Positions 1 through 6,279 of a stretch of DNA of 8,040 nt are shown here, one piece after another. The notes below the pieces were generated by a model. That model ran no database searches, was not told the origin of the DNA, and was given only the letters and a program-made list of their open reading frames with translations. Position 1 is the first letter of the stretch, and every line of letters begins with the position of its first letter. This DNA comes from Chloroflexota bacterium. Its GTDB lineage: Bacteria > Chloroflexota > DTOL01 > JACQYG01. Location of the stretch: contig JACQYG010000085.1 in assembly GCA_016208345.1 (NCBI GenBank), positions 1 through 8,040 of the forward strand, in the 5' to 3' direction. The position numbers were made by a program, and so were the translations under genes.

Positions 1-2037
1 GGTCAAGGGGGAGGCAGAAGGGGAGTGGACGATGGTAAGCCGGTCATCGTCGCATCTGATGGAGGCCCGGTGTTCCCCGAAGGCCAGGTCCTCCAGGCGG
101 GCATAATCCCAGCCGGCCGGCAGTTGGGGAGATATGCCCAGCCAATCGTCTCCAGCCCGGGGCTCCAGGCCGAAGACCCCCTGCACCACGCCCTGTAGGA
201 AGAGGGCAGGGGACCAGAGCTGCATGAAGCAGAGGCCTTCGGGGATGAGTTCCTTGTAGGCGCCCAGCATCCCATGGTTCACGGTTTCGGCGATGTTCCC
301 GAGGAGCCGTACCCCCATCTCTGGGTTGCCGTAGCGGAACTCGGCCAGGGCCAGCACGCCGGTGGGCAACGTCCAGACCCGCTGGTCTTGCTCACGGGTA
401 TGCACCAGCCCCCAGGAGCTCAGCCAGTCCTTCTCGATTCGCCGCAAGGATCTCAGGCCTTTGTCCTCATGGGCGATGCCCGTTTCCATGGGCACGGCCA
501 CTGTCCAGTGGCCATCGAGCTGGCGGGAGTGATCCTCCCGAAGTGAATCGGCGAAAACCGATTCTGAACCGCTCCACCAATCCCGGTTGAAGCGGGCCTT
601 GAGGTCCCCCGCCAAAGCCACGTACCGGGCCCCGTCCTCCCTTTTACCCAGGACCTCCGCCATCTGCCCCAGGCAGACCAGGGCCTGGTAGAGATAGCAG
701 GTGGAGTCCAGTTTCTCTGGACCCATCCCGGTCCGCTCCACCATGGCATTGCCCTGGGGGTAGAGGTCATTGTCGTCATCGAACTGCTTCAGCACGAAAT
801 CGAAGATCCCTCGAACGCAGAGCGGATACGTTGCCTCCAGAAAGGCCGCATCTCCGGTCCACTGGAAATAACTCCAGACCGCTATAGCGAACTGGGGCGT
901 CTCCTGGGTATTGCCGGGGTTATATACCCGGCCATTGGTGGCCACTTCGTGGGGCACGCGGCCGCCCTGGCCGGCGGCGATCCTGGCCAGGGCTTCCAGG
1001 GTGCTCCTCATCGGTTGAGTGAATCCGGCCGCGGCTATGCCCGGCACCGAGTACTCGTTGTCGCAGCCGAAGAGCTGGGGATATTCCGGGATGCCGGCGA
1101 AGAAGTACTCCCCTAGATAAGGGGAGATATCGGCGGTGAGCATCACCAGGTTCGCCTTAGCCAGGTAAAAAGCCCGGGTGAAGGCGGGGTCGGAACACTC
1201 AAATTGGGCTCCTCCATAGATGCGTTCCTGGTAGCCCCCAACCTTCTCCGCCAGAAGCTCCGGGCCGTGGGCGATCAAGGCGTCAAAGCTGGCCAGGGCC
1301 TTTTTCGGTCCTGCCTCGTGTTCGGCGACGATGAGGAACGATAAGTTCACCTCCTGGCCGGCCTCCAGGTGAAGGAGGTATGCTAAGGTAACTGCCTTCT
1401 TGCCGGCGCGGTCCTGGGCCTGATACCTGGCTGCCGGCGCCTCGGTCCCGAAGACCACCGCCCACTTCCCTCTATGCGCCTGATCGTAGGCGACGACCCG
1501 GCCATCTTGATACACCACCTCCTCGGGCCCGTTCCCCCACCCCGAGGACCAACTGGGCATGATGTTGACCTGGGAGGTGAAGGATAGGCTCGCATCAACA
1601 GCGCTTTGCCTGGTGTTTTGGACCCTCAGGAGCGAGAAGAGGGCTGGCTCCCCTTCCACTATGAAATCGCGGCGCTGAACCAGTAGGCCCTCCTTTTCGA
1701 AAAGGAACTCAACGTGAGCCAGGCCGTGGATGAACTTTTGCGGCCCAACCAGACGCCAGGAATGGCCGTTTTCGTTGATCTCGAAAAAAAAGCCGTCCAG
1801 TACCTTGATGGGATGCGCCCACAAGCCTGCCATCTCGCCCCTGATGTGCTCGCCAAGAGCCGGGAAGTCACCGCTCACCGCGCCGATGGCATACATTTTT
1901 CTTCCGGCGTGGTAGTAGGGGGTCTGGGCTGGGCTGGTGGCCTCCATATCCAATCGGCCAAAACGAACGGCCTGCTCCACCCAGGGCGAGGGAGAGGTGG
2001 GGGCGCCTTCAGTTTGTGGGGTGGTATCGAACATCAT
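1..2037 (-). CDS. Cytoplasmic (alpha/alpha)6 glycoside hydrolase, amylo-alpha-1,6-glucosidase/GH63-like (3' end outside window)
   Basis: The frame is open for 679 codons, from an ATG at 2037 to the left edge, without a stop. The start is a tandem ATG-ATG three bases after the glycosyltransferase stop; no clear Shine-Dalgarno sequence is seen, so translation probably depends on coupling. No signal peptide or membrane segment is visible, so it should act in the cytoplasm on imported substrate. Residues 1 to about 270 look like an N-terminal beta-sandwich (WAHP at 73-76). From about 275 to 610 the pattern is that of a helical toroid: FGCDNEYS at 323-330, a VPHE block at 361-364 followed by NGRVYNPGNTQETP, LYPQGNAMVERTG near 425-437, a WW pair near 487, and CFMQLWSPAL at 603-612. 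After that, GISPQLPAGW starts the C-terminal beta domain (about 635 onward). These blocks resemble bacterial amylo-alpha-1,6-glucosidase and GH63-like enzymes. D326, E364 and E600 are candidate active-site acids, by inference only. The substrate is unknown; other six-hairpin families (for example GH78) are less likely. Confidence 0.85.
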   Translation of the reverse strand, partial: MMFDTTPQTEGAPTSPSPWVEQAVRFGRLDMEATSPAQTPYYHAGRKMYAIGAVSGDFPALGEHIRGEMAGLWAHPIKVLDGFFFEINENGHSWRLVGPQKFIHGLAHVEFLFEKEGLLVQRRDFIVEGEPALFSLLRVQNTRQSAVDASLSFTSQVNIMPSWSSGWGNGPEEVVYQDGRVVAYDQAHRGKWAVVFGTEAPAARYQAQDRAGKKAVTLAYLLHLEAGQEVNLSFLIVAEHEAGPKKALASFDALIAHGPELLAEKVGGYQERIYGGAQFECSDPAFTRAFYLAKANLVMLTADISPYLGEYFFAGIPEYPQLFGCDNEYSVPGIAAAGFTQPMRSTLEALARIAAGQGGRVPHEVATNGRVYNPGNTQETPQFAIAVWSYFQWTGDAAFLEATYPLCVRGIFDFVLKQFDDDNDLYPQGNAMVERTGMGPEKLDSTCYLYQALVCLGQMAEVLGKREDGARYVALAGDLKARFNRDWWSGSESVFADSLREDHSRQLDGHWTVAVPMETGIAHEDKGLRSLRRIEKDWLSSWGLVHTREQDQRVWTLPTGVLALAEFRYGNPEMGVRLLGNIAETVNHGMLGAYKELIPEGLCFMQLWSPALFLQGVVQGVFGLEPRAGDDWLGISPQLPAGWDYARLEDLAFGEHRASIRCDDDRLTIVHSPSASPLT

Positions 2038-2040
2038 TGA

Positions 2041-3450
2041 TTATTCTAACCCAGCCATGTCCTCCTTGACAAGGGCCTCCCTGACCTCTTCAGCCATCCG
2101 TGAGACCCGGGGGACCACGGCGGAGAGGGTGCGCAGGATCTGGCTGGACCAGGTGTAGCCACTGAGTATGGTTTCCAGGCCCGCCTGTCGCAGCGCCAGC
2201 TTCTCTCCTTCGCTCATGTCCAGGATACGGGCCAGGGCTCGGGCCACGTCTGCTGGATCGTCCTGCCGGGTCACGAAGCCATCAACCCCGTCTTGCACCT
2301 GCTCGGCCAGCCCGCCGGTGTCCGATACCACCATTAAGGCTCCGCTCTTTCGCCCATGCATGCGCACCTCGGCCGGCGTTAGCCCGAAGGGCTCCAGGTG
2401 AGCCAGGCTCGCCGCGGCGGCAGTCCTCTCCCATTGCAGGAGCTCCGGGTCGAAGGCGAAGATGATGGAGGCCTCCAGTCCCAATCGATGGGCCAGGTCC
2501 ACCAAACCCTGGTAGCGGTGGGTGACCATGATCACCGGATGAACCCGGCCCTCCAGCCTGGCCGCCGCCTTGAGCACCATATCGAAGCGCTTGTACTCCA
2601 CCGCCCGCCCCCAAGAGAAGATCAGCGGCCGGTCCAGGGGTACATTATAGGCCTTTAGCTTTTCCATGATCTCCTCGGGGCTACGCCGGCGAAACATGGG
2701 GTCGCCTGGGTTCACCCCGTTTCCGGTGGGCACCAGGTGCTGGGGCTTGGCCCCGTAGTCCTCGATCATGTGCCGGGACATGAACTTGCTGATGTACCCC
2801 AGCTTGGCCCGGGGTGTCACCTTGGCCCAGTGAACGGCGGCACTCTCCACCATCAAGCGCTCCGGGTTGGGCAAGGGGAGCTCATGGGTCAAGGCGGTGG
2901 CGTGGACCACGTAGATGGCGCAGGCGTCTGCCCGGCAGGCCGGAGCCTGGAGGGAGATGTATAGCGGGGCTAAAGCGAAAAGCGAGTCGTGGCAATAGAC
3001 CACCGCCGCCTGGTGGCGCCTGGCGAAGTTCAGGGCAACCGCTGCGCCGGAGGCGCAGGCGGCCTTCCAGTTCTCCATCCCGCCCAGATCGCCCACGCCC
3101 CACGGCGCTTTCGGCAGATAGCCCTGGGTGAAATTAACCAGGTAGGCGATATCACCTCCCATGGACCAGACCTGCTTCTCGGCCTGGGCCTGGTAAAGCG
3201 GATCACGCCGTTCGTGGTTGGCGGCATAAGCGATCTCGGCGAAGTAAGGGGTGATGTGGATGTGGTGCCGGGCTAACTCTGCCCTGAGCCGCGGCAGCGC
3301 GCCCAGGTGTCCTCGTAGCACTGTGGCCACGCCGCCGCCGAAGGTCTGGATGCCTTCAAAGGTCAGGTGGATGATCGCCAGATCAAGCTTCGCGCCTCTC
3401 TTGATCCTCTTGTCGGCCTCCTCCGCCGTCTCGTCGAAGATGCTTTTCAT
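2041..3450 (-). CDS. GT-B fold glycosyltransferase (GT4/GT5-like)
   Basis: This 469-residue protein should transfer a sugar from a nucleotide-sugar donor with retention of configuration. The N-terminal half has a glycine-rich acceptor-side loop (FGGGVATV, 37-44) in the place of the glycogen-synthase K-x-G-G loop, and an HDS (154-156) resembling the HDW region of GT5 enzymes. The C-terminal donor domain has SWGRAVEYKRFD (279-290; R282 and K287 match the usual phosphate-contacting pair), the E-x7-E signature (E353 in EPFGLTPAE, second E361) and SDTGGLAEQV (376-385). No transmembrane segment is visible. The start is supported by a good Shine-Dalgarno sequence (GAGAGGA, plus positions 3454-3460). 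The 5' region lies directly against the mobile-element-like repeat. The stop is 3 bases before the hydrolase start, so the two are almost certainly cotranslated. The length fits GT4/GT5. Acceptor and donor cannot be read; a compatible-solute, disaccharide or alpha-glucan synthase are all possible. Confidence 0.88.
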   Translation of the reverse strand: MKSIFDETAEEADKRIKRGAKLDLAIIHLTFEGIQTFGGGVATVLRGHLGALPRLRAELARHHIHITPYFAEIAYAANHERRDPLYQAQAEKQVWSMGGDIAYLVNFTQGYLPKAPWGVGDLGGMENWKAACASGAAVALNFARRHQAAVVYCHDSLFALAPLYISLQAPACRADACAIYVVHATALTHELPLPNPERLMVESAAVHWAKVTPRAKLGYISKFMSRHMIEDYGAKPQHLVPTGNGVNPGDPMFRRRSPEEIMEKLKAYNVPLDRPLIFSWGRAVEYKRFDMVLKAAARLEGRVHPVIMVTHRYQGLVDLAHRLGLEASIIFAFDPELLQWERTAAAASLAHLEPFGLTPAEVRMHGRKSGALMVVSDTGGLAEQVQDGVDGFVTRQDDPADVARALARILDMSEGEKLALRQAGLETILSGYTWSSQILRTLSAVVPRVSRMAEEVREALVKEDMAGLE

Positions 3451-3458
3451 TTTTCCTC

Positions 3459-3603
3459 TCTTTAATGACTCCGCTGAAAAAACAAGACTTTAACCGCAGA
3501 GCACGCAGAGCGCGCCGAGATTTTCACTTTTTCTCTGCGTTCTCTGCGTTCTCAGCGGTAAGAAAACGGCTGGGCGACCTGTTTACAGTGGAGTCTTTAA
3601 TGA
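3459..3603. mobile_element. Palindromic MITE-like element with 10-bp flanking direct repeats
   Basis: The gap between permease 2 and the glycosyltransferase holds a nested structure. An exact direct repeat TCTTTAATGA occurs at 3459-3468 and 3594-3603. Just inside lie short inverted ends, CTCCGCTG (3469-3476) and CAGTGGAG (3586-3593), which match at 7 of 8 positions. Inside these is a larger imperfect palindrome (3490-3561). No protein is encoded. Terminal inverted repeats inside a target-site-like duplication are what a non-autonomous miniature element would leave; a REP-like palindrome is the alternative. The left direct-repeat copy overlaps the Shine-Dalgarno sequence of the glycosyltransferase, so the element lies in the translation leader of that gene. 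Confidence 0.5.
3490..3561. repeat. Imperfect inverted repeat built of 9-bp-spaced CGCAGAG units
   Basis: The left arm (3490-3520) and right arm (3532-3561) pair at about 25 of 30 positions around an A/T-rich loop of about 11 bases. Each arm is itself a short tandem array. The left arm has CGCAGAG at 3495, CGCAGAG at 3504 and the variant CGCCGAG at 3513. The right arm has CTCTGCG at 3533 and 3542 and the variant CTCAGCG at 3551. All are spaced exactly 9 bases apart. In the operon mRNA this would fold into a long hairpin just ahead of the glycosyltransferase gene. It lacks a clear T tract next to a GC-rich stem, so I do not call it a terminator. From memory, arrays of CGCAGAG-like units are common intergenic repeats in environmental bacteria. 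Confidence 0.8.
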
Positions 3604-3627
3604 AAATATCTGAGCATTGAGTCGCCT

Positions 3628-4485
3628 TCATCCCTTAACCGCACCCAGGGTGATCCCCCGGAAAAAGTAGCGTTGCAACACCAGGAAGACGACGAAGAGG
3701 GGAAGGACAGCGATGACCACCCCGGCCATGAGCAGGGTCCACTCGGTGCTATACTCTCGGCTGTAGCGCACTAGAGCCAGCATCAGCGTCCATTTCTCTT
3801 TGCTGTCCAGGAGGATCAGGGGCCAGAGGAAGGCGTTCCAGTTCCCCTGGAAGGTGAAAATGGCCAGGGTAGCCATGGCCGGTGTACTCAAGGGAACGAT
3901 GATGCGCCACCAGATACCCAGTTCCGAGGCCCCATCTACCCGGGCGGCATCCACCAATTCATCCGGGATAGTGCTGATGAACTGCCGCAGGAGGAAAATG
4001 CCGAAGACACCGGCGCAGAAGGGGATGATGACGCCGATGAGTTGGTCGTACCAGCCCAGGCTAATGATGAGCAGGAAGAGAGGCACCAACATGACGAAGC
4101 CGGGGATGGTCATCGTGCCAATAAGCAGGGCAAAGAGCAGTTCTTTGCCCCAGAAATCCTTTTTGGCGAAGGCGTAGCCAGCCATGGAGCAGGTGATGAG
4201 CGTGAGGGCAGTCACTGAGATGGAGACGATGACCGAGTTAGTGAAGTTGCGAGCCAGGTCAATCCCCGCCCAGACCTCGCGGTAGTTCTGCAGGGTGAGG
4301 GGATCGGGAAGCCAGCGGATGGGCAGGGTGATTGCTTGATTGCGGTCCTTGAATGAGGTGGACAGCATCCAGAGGAAGGGGAAGATGGACACCCCCGCCC
4401 CAGCCACCAGGGCCAGATAGACAAGCCCTTTGAAGAGCGCGTCACCGAGACGGGGAAATGGCCTCTTGGCCCCTGTTGCGATCAT
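3628..4485 (-). CDS. CUT1-type sugar ABC transporter permease 2 (MalG/UgpE-like)
   Basis: This 285-residue inner-membrane protein has the hydrophobic profile of a MalG-type permease with about six transmembrane helices (first helix near 20-42, last near 251-272). The cytoplasmic EAA loop, which docks on the ATPase, is clear at 179-199 (DAARVDGASELG, then VPL). The C-terminus ends in RYFFRGITLGAVKG, a typical ending of this subfamily. The length is normal for MalG-like permeases (about 270-300). Its ATG overlaps the stop of the isomerase gene by ATGA (4482-4485), and a Shine-Dalgarno-like GGAGGG lies inside the end of that gene (plus positions 4495-4500), which supports this start. It should pair with permease 1 to form the channel. 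No ATPase gene is visible nearby, so a shared MsmK/UgpC-type ATPase encoded elsewhere is expected. Confidence 0.95.
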   Translation of the reverse strand: MIATGAKRPFPRLGDALFKGLVYLALVAGAGVSIFPFLWMLSTSFKDRNQAITLPIRWLPDPLTLQNYREVWAGIDLARNFTNSVIVSISVTALTLITCSMAGYAFAKKDFWGKELLFALLIGTMTIPGFVMLVPLFLLIISLGWYDQLIGVIIPFCAGVFGIFLLRQFISTIPDELVDAARVDGASELGIWWRIIVPLSTPAMATLAIFTFQGNWNAFLWPLILLDSKEKWTLMLALVRYSREYSTEWTLLMAGVVIAVLPLFVVFLVLQRYFFRGITLGAVKG

Positions 4486-5267
4486 CGGAACAAACCCTCC
4501 AGGTACCGCTTGGATGCAATCTGGGCTTCGTATCCCTGGAACTCCAGTTCCAAGAAACCCTCGTAGTCAATCTGCGCCAAGGCCTTCATGAAGCCGATCC
4601 AATCCACGGCCCCTTGGCCAACTGGCAGGTGCTGGTCGCCCGATCCGTCGTTGTCGTGGATATGGATGTGCCGGATACGATGACTCAGTTGATGTACCAT
4701 GTCCGGAAGTGAGATTTGTGCCAGGTTGGCGTGGCCGACGTCCAAGGTGATCCCTAGCGGGGCAATTTCCTTCAGCAAGGCCAAAAGGCCGCTGAAATCG
4801 CTATAGCGGTGGGGGAAGATGCTCCCGGGTGGCATATTCTCTAACGCTATGGTCACGCCATGATGTGCCGCGCCGGCGCAAATCTCGGAGAGAGCCTCCC
4901 GCTCCAACCGCTCCATCTCGGGGTCAGAGTCCCGCTCATGGTCGTTACATGGCGTCGAGTGAACGGTGATAAGTCGGGCACCGAGGCCGGCGGCAAGGTC
5001 GATGGCTCGCTTCACTTCCTGAAGCGAAGTCTGACGGACGATGGGGTCGATGCTACCTAGCTTGATCTTCCCGACTGGGGTATGGATAAAGTAAGTCCAA
5101 CCTCGCTCTTCTCCCCACGTGCGCAGGGCCTTCACCGTGGCGACCGGGATGTCCGGAAGGGGATATGGACAATTAAGGGCATAACCAGCGAAACCTGGCG
5201 GTGCTTGCTCAAGCGCTTGCAACCAATGGTCAGAATCGGTCGTCGGCACCTGCACTGCGAACTTCAT
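4482..5267 (-). CDS. Sugar isomerase/epimerase, xylose-isomerase-like TIM barrel (AP endonuclease family 2)
   Basis: This 261-residue protein belongs to the TIM-barrel superfamily that contains IolE, sugar 3-epimerases and endonuclease IV. Candidate metal ligands appear in order: H62 (FIHTP), H103 (VHS), E143 (ALENMP), D176 and H179 (LDVGH), H202/H204 (HIHIHDN), D211 and H213 (DQHLPVGQG), and E240/E242 (LELEF). This matches the order of the ligands in the family. The HDN...D-x-H...G-x-G-x-x-DW region is common in sugar isomerases, so the operon context favours sugar isomerisation or epimerisation over DNA repair. The upstream in-frame sequence reaches a stop (5322-5324) without another ATG or GTG, which fixes this start. 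The gene overlaps the mini-ORF upstream and permease 2 downstream, each by ATGA. Its position between two permease genes suggests a dedicated role with the imported sugar. The exact reaction is unknown. Confidence 0.87.
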   Translation of the reverse strand: MKFAVQVPTTDSDHWLQALEQAPPGFAGYALNCPYPLPDIPVATVKALRTWGEERGWTYFIHTPVGKIKLGSIDPIVRQTSLQEVKRAIDLAAGLGARLITVHSTPCNDHERDSDPEMERLEREALSEICAGAAHHGVTIALENMPPGSIFPHRYSDFSGLLALLKEIAPLGITLDVGHANLAQISLPDMVHQLSHRIRHIHIHDNDGSGDQHLPVGQGAVDWIGFMKALAQIDYEGFLELEFQGYEAQIASKRYLEGLFR

Positions 5268-5329
5268 ATCCCCAACTCGTGATCCGAGAGAGCGATGGTA
5301 CCGTCCTGGGCCAGACAGAGTTCACACAT
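5264..5329 (-). CDS. 21-residue mini-ORF bridging permease 1 and the isomerase, function unknown
   Basis: A 21-codon frame exactly fills the gap between permease 1 and the isomerase. Its ATG (5329-5327) overlaps the permease 1 stop as TGATG, and its TGA (5266-5264) overlaps the isomerase ATG as ATGA. An AGGAGA Shine-Dalgarno sequence (plus positions 5340-5345) lies 10 bases before the ATG. The peptide begins MCELC, giving a C-x-x-C pair at residues 2 and 5, then has an acidic and hydrophobic middle, and ends HELGI. I recognise no family. It may be a true small protein, or a short cistron that couples isomerase translation to that of permease 1. The isomerase itself has only a weak G-rich stretch (GGGG) before its start, which fits coupling. 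The Cys pair is too short by itself to claim metal binding. Confidence 0.5.
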   Translation of the reverse strand: MCELCLAQDGTIALSDHELGI

Positions 5330-6231
5330 CAGTACGCAATCTCCTGCCCAAAGAGACGCTTCTGGAGGAGGGTGAGGGCCAGGACGGCAGCAAAGAGAAC
5401 ATAGCCCACCGCGGCCGCCATACCCATCTGCCCTTGCTCCCAGGCCTGGAAGAGGAAGAAGGCCACGGTACGGGTGCTGTCGGCGGGGCCACCCCCGGTC
5501 ATGATGTAGACCTGGTCGAACTGCTCCAGGGAACCGATGAAGAGCAGGATGCTGTTCAGAAGCACCGCCGGTCGCAGCAGGGGCAAAGTAATCTTCCAAA
5601 AAAGTTGCCAGCGGCTGGCTCCATCCACCCGGGCCGCCTCGTAAAGTTCGGGCGAAATAGCCTGCAAGCCGGCCAGGAAGATCAGAGCATAGTAACCCAT
5701 GCTCTTCCACACGTTCACCAAGACGATGGACGGCATCGCCCAGCGGGGGTCGCCCAGCCAATCCTGAATGGGCAGGCCACCGAAGGCAATGATATGGTTC
5801 AGTAGCCCTAGCTCACCACCCTGGAGGATCCACTTCCAGAGTAGGGATACCGCGGCGCCCGAGGAGACGACGGGGAGATAGAAACAGAGTCGGAAGAGGT
5901 GTCGCCCCCGGATGTCGGTATCCAGGAGCAGGGCGATAGCCAGGGAGACGACCATGGTAGCCGGGACGTTCAAGAGCGTGAAATAAAGGGTGTGGAGGAC
6001 CGCGTCCAAGAAATAGGGCATGGTAAGGAGCCGGTAGTAATTCTTCAGCCCGATCCAGGTGTGGCCCCCCAGGCTCTTCCAATCGTGGAAGCTCATCCAG
6101 AAGGCAACGGCGGCGGGGTAGAAAAGAAAGAGGCCCAGGACGATCATAGCCGGCGCCAGGAAGAGCCAGGCGGAAAGTTGGCGTTTCAAGTCTCGGCGCA
6201 GTTGTCGCCGCTCCAGGGTTACGGCATACAT
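5329..6231 (-). CDS. CUT1-type sugar ABC transporter permease 1 (MalF/UgpA-like)
   Basis: This 300-residue inner-membrane protein starts with a short basic cytoplasmic tail (RRQLRRDLKRQ, 8-18), followed by a first hydrophobic helix near 21-45 and about five more. The EAA loop for ATPase contact is at 198-217 (EAARVDGAS, then ITLP). The region FIGSLEQFDQVYIMTGGGP (231-249) and the following hydrophobic C-terminal helix are hallmarks of UgpA/MalF-like permeases without the large periplasmic insertion of enterobacterial MalF. The length fits the short form of the family. The gene follows the binding-protein gene by 48 bases that hold a strong hairpin. The site ahead of the start is GAAGGG, only two bases from the ATG, so initiation may be weak. 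This would fit lower expression than the binding protein. The stop overlaps the next small frame as TGATG. Confidence 0.95.
   Translation of the reverse strand: MYAVTLERRQLRRDLKRQLSAWLFLAPAMIVLGLFLFYPAAVAFWMSFHDWKSLGGHTWIGLKNYYRLLTMPYFLDAVLHTLYFTLLNVPATMVVSLAIALLLDTDIRGRHLFRLCFYLPVVSSGAAVSLLWKWILQGGELGLLNHIIAFGGLPIQDWLGDPRWAMPSIVLVNVWKSMGYYALIFLAGLQAISPELYEAARVDGASRWQLFWKITLPLLRPAVLLNSILLFIGSLEQFDQVYIMTGGGPADSTRTVAFFLFQAWEQGQMGMAAAVGYVLFAAVLALTLLQKRLFGQEIAY
5340..5345 (-). promoter_or_regulatory. Shine-Dalgarno sequence of the 21-codon mini-ORF
   Basis: The minus strand reads AGGAGA here, followed by 10 bases and then the ATG at 5329. It lies inside the last codons of permease 1. It is the best ribosome-binding site near the permease 1/isomerase junction and points to the mini-ORF start, not to the isomerase start 62 bases further on. 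Confidence 0.55.
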
Positions 6232-6245
6232 AGCCCTTCGCCTTT

Positions 6246-6272
6246 GGGGCGCTCGCCAGAGGCGAGCGCCCC
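6246..6272 (-). promoter_or_regulatory. Perfect intercistronic stem-loop between binding protein and permease 1
   Basis: GGGGCGCTCGCC (6246-6257) and GGCGAGCGCCCC (6261-6272) form a perfect 12-bp, almost all-GC stem with a 3-base loop. One further T-A pair extends it to 13 bp. It begins 7 bases after the binding-protein stop. On the minus strand the stem is followed by AAAGG, not by a T tract, so it is not a classical intrinsic terminator. Known sugar ABC operons (for example malE-malF) have stem-loops at this place that protect the upstream mRNA and let the binding protein be made in excess. That role is inferred here. Confidence 0.85.
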
Positions 6273-6279
6273 AGGGACC

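Noticed and set aside
453..779. Short minus-strand frames in the left 1.9 kb (for example 453-779 and 1659-1871)
   Set aside because: They are out-of-frame shadows of the continuous 679-codon hydrolase frame, which covers the whole stretch without a stop. There is no need to call a broken gene.
1714..2040. A 108-codon open frame on the plus strand
   Set aside because: It is antisense to the N-terminal part of the hydrolase, shows no recognisable motif, and has no convincing ribosome-binding site.
3490..3561. The intergenic palindrome as an intrinsic terminator that splits the operon
   Set aside because: The arms are long and imperfect and are not followed by a T tract on the minus strand. 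The repeat-unit structure explains the symmetry better. Partial termination cannot be excluded.
3490..3561. The 9-bp-spaced units as a CRISPR array
   Set aside because: The units are 7 bases long with 2-base gaps and inverted between arms; there are no spacers of CRISPR size and no cas genes.
4482..5267. Endonuclease IV (DNA repair) as the function of the TIM-barrel gene
   Set aside because: The ligand order matches, but the same motifs are common in sugar isomerases, and the gene is translationally locked between two sugar permease genes.
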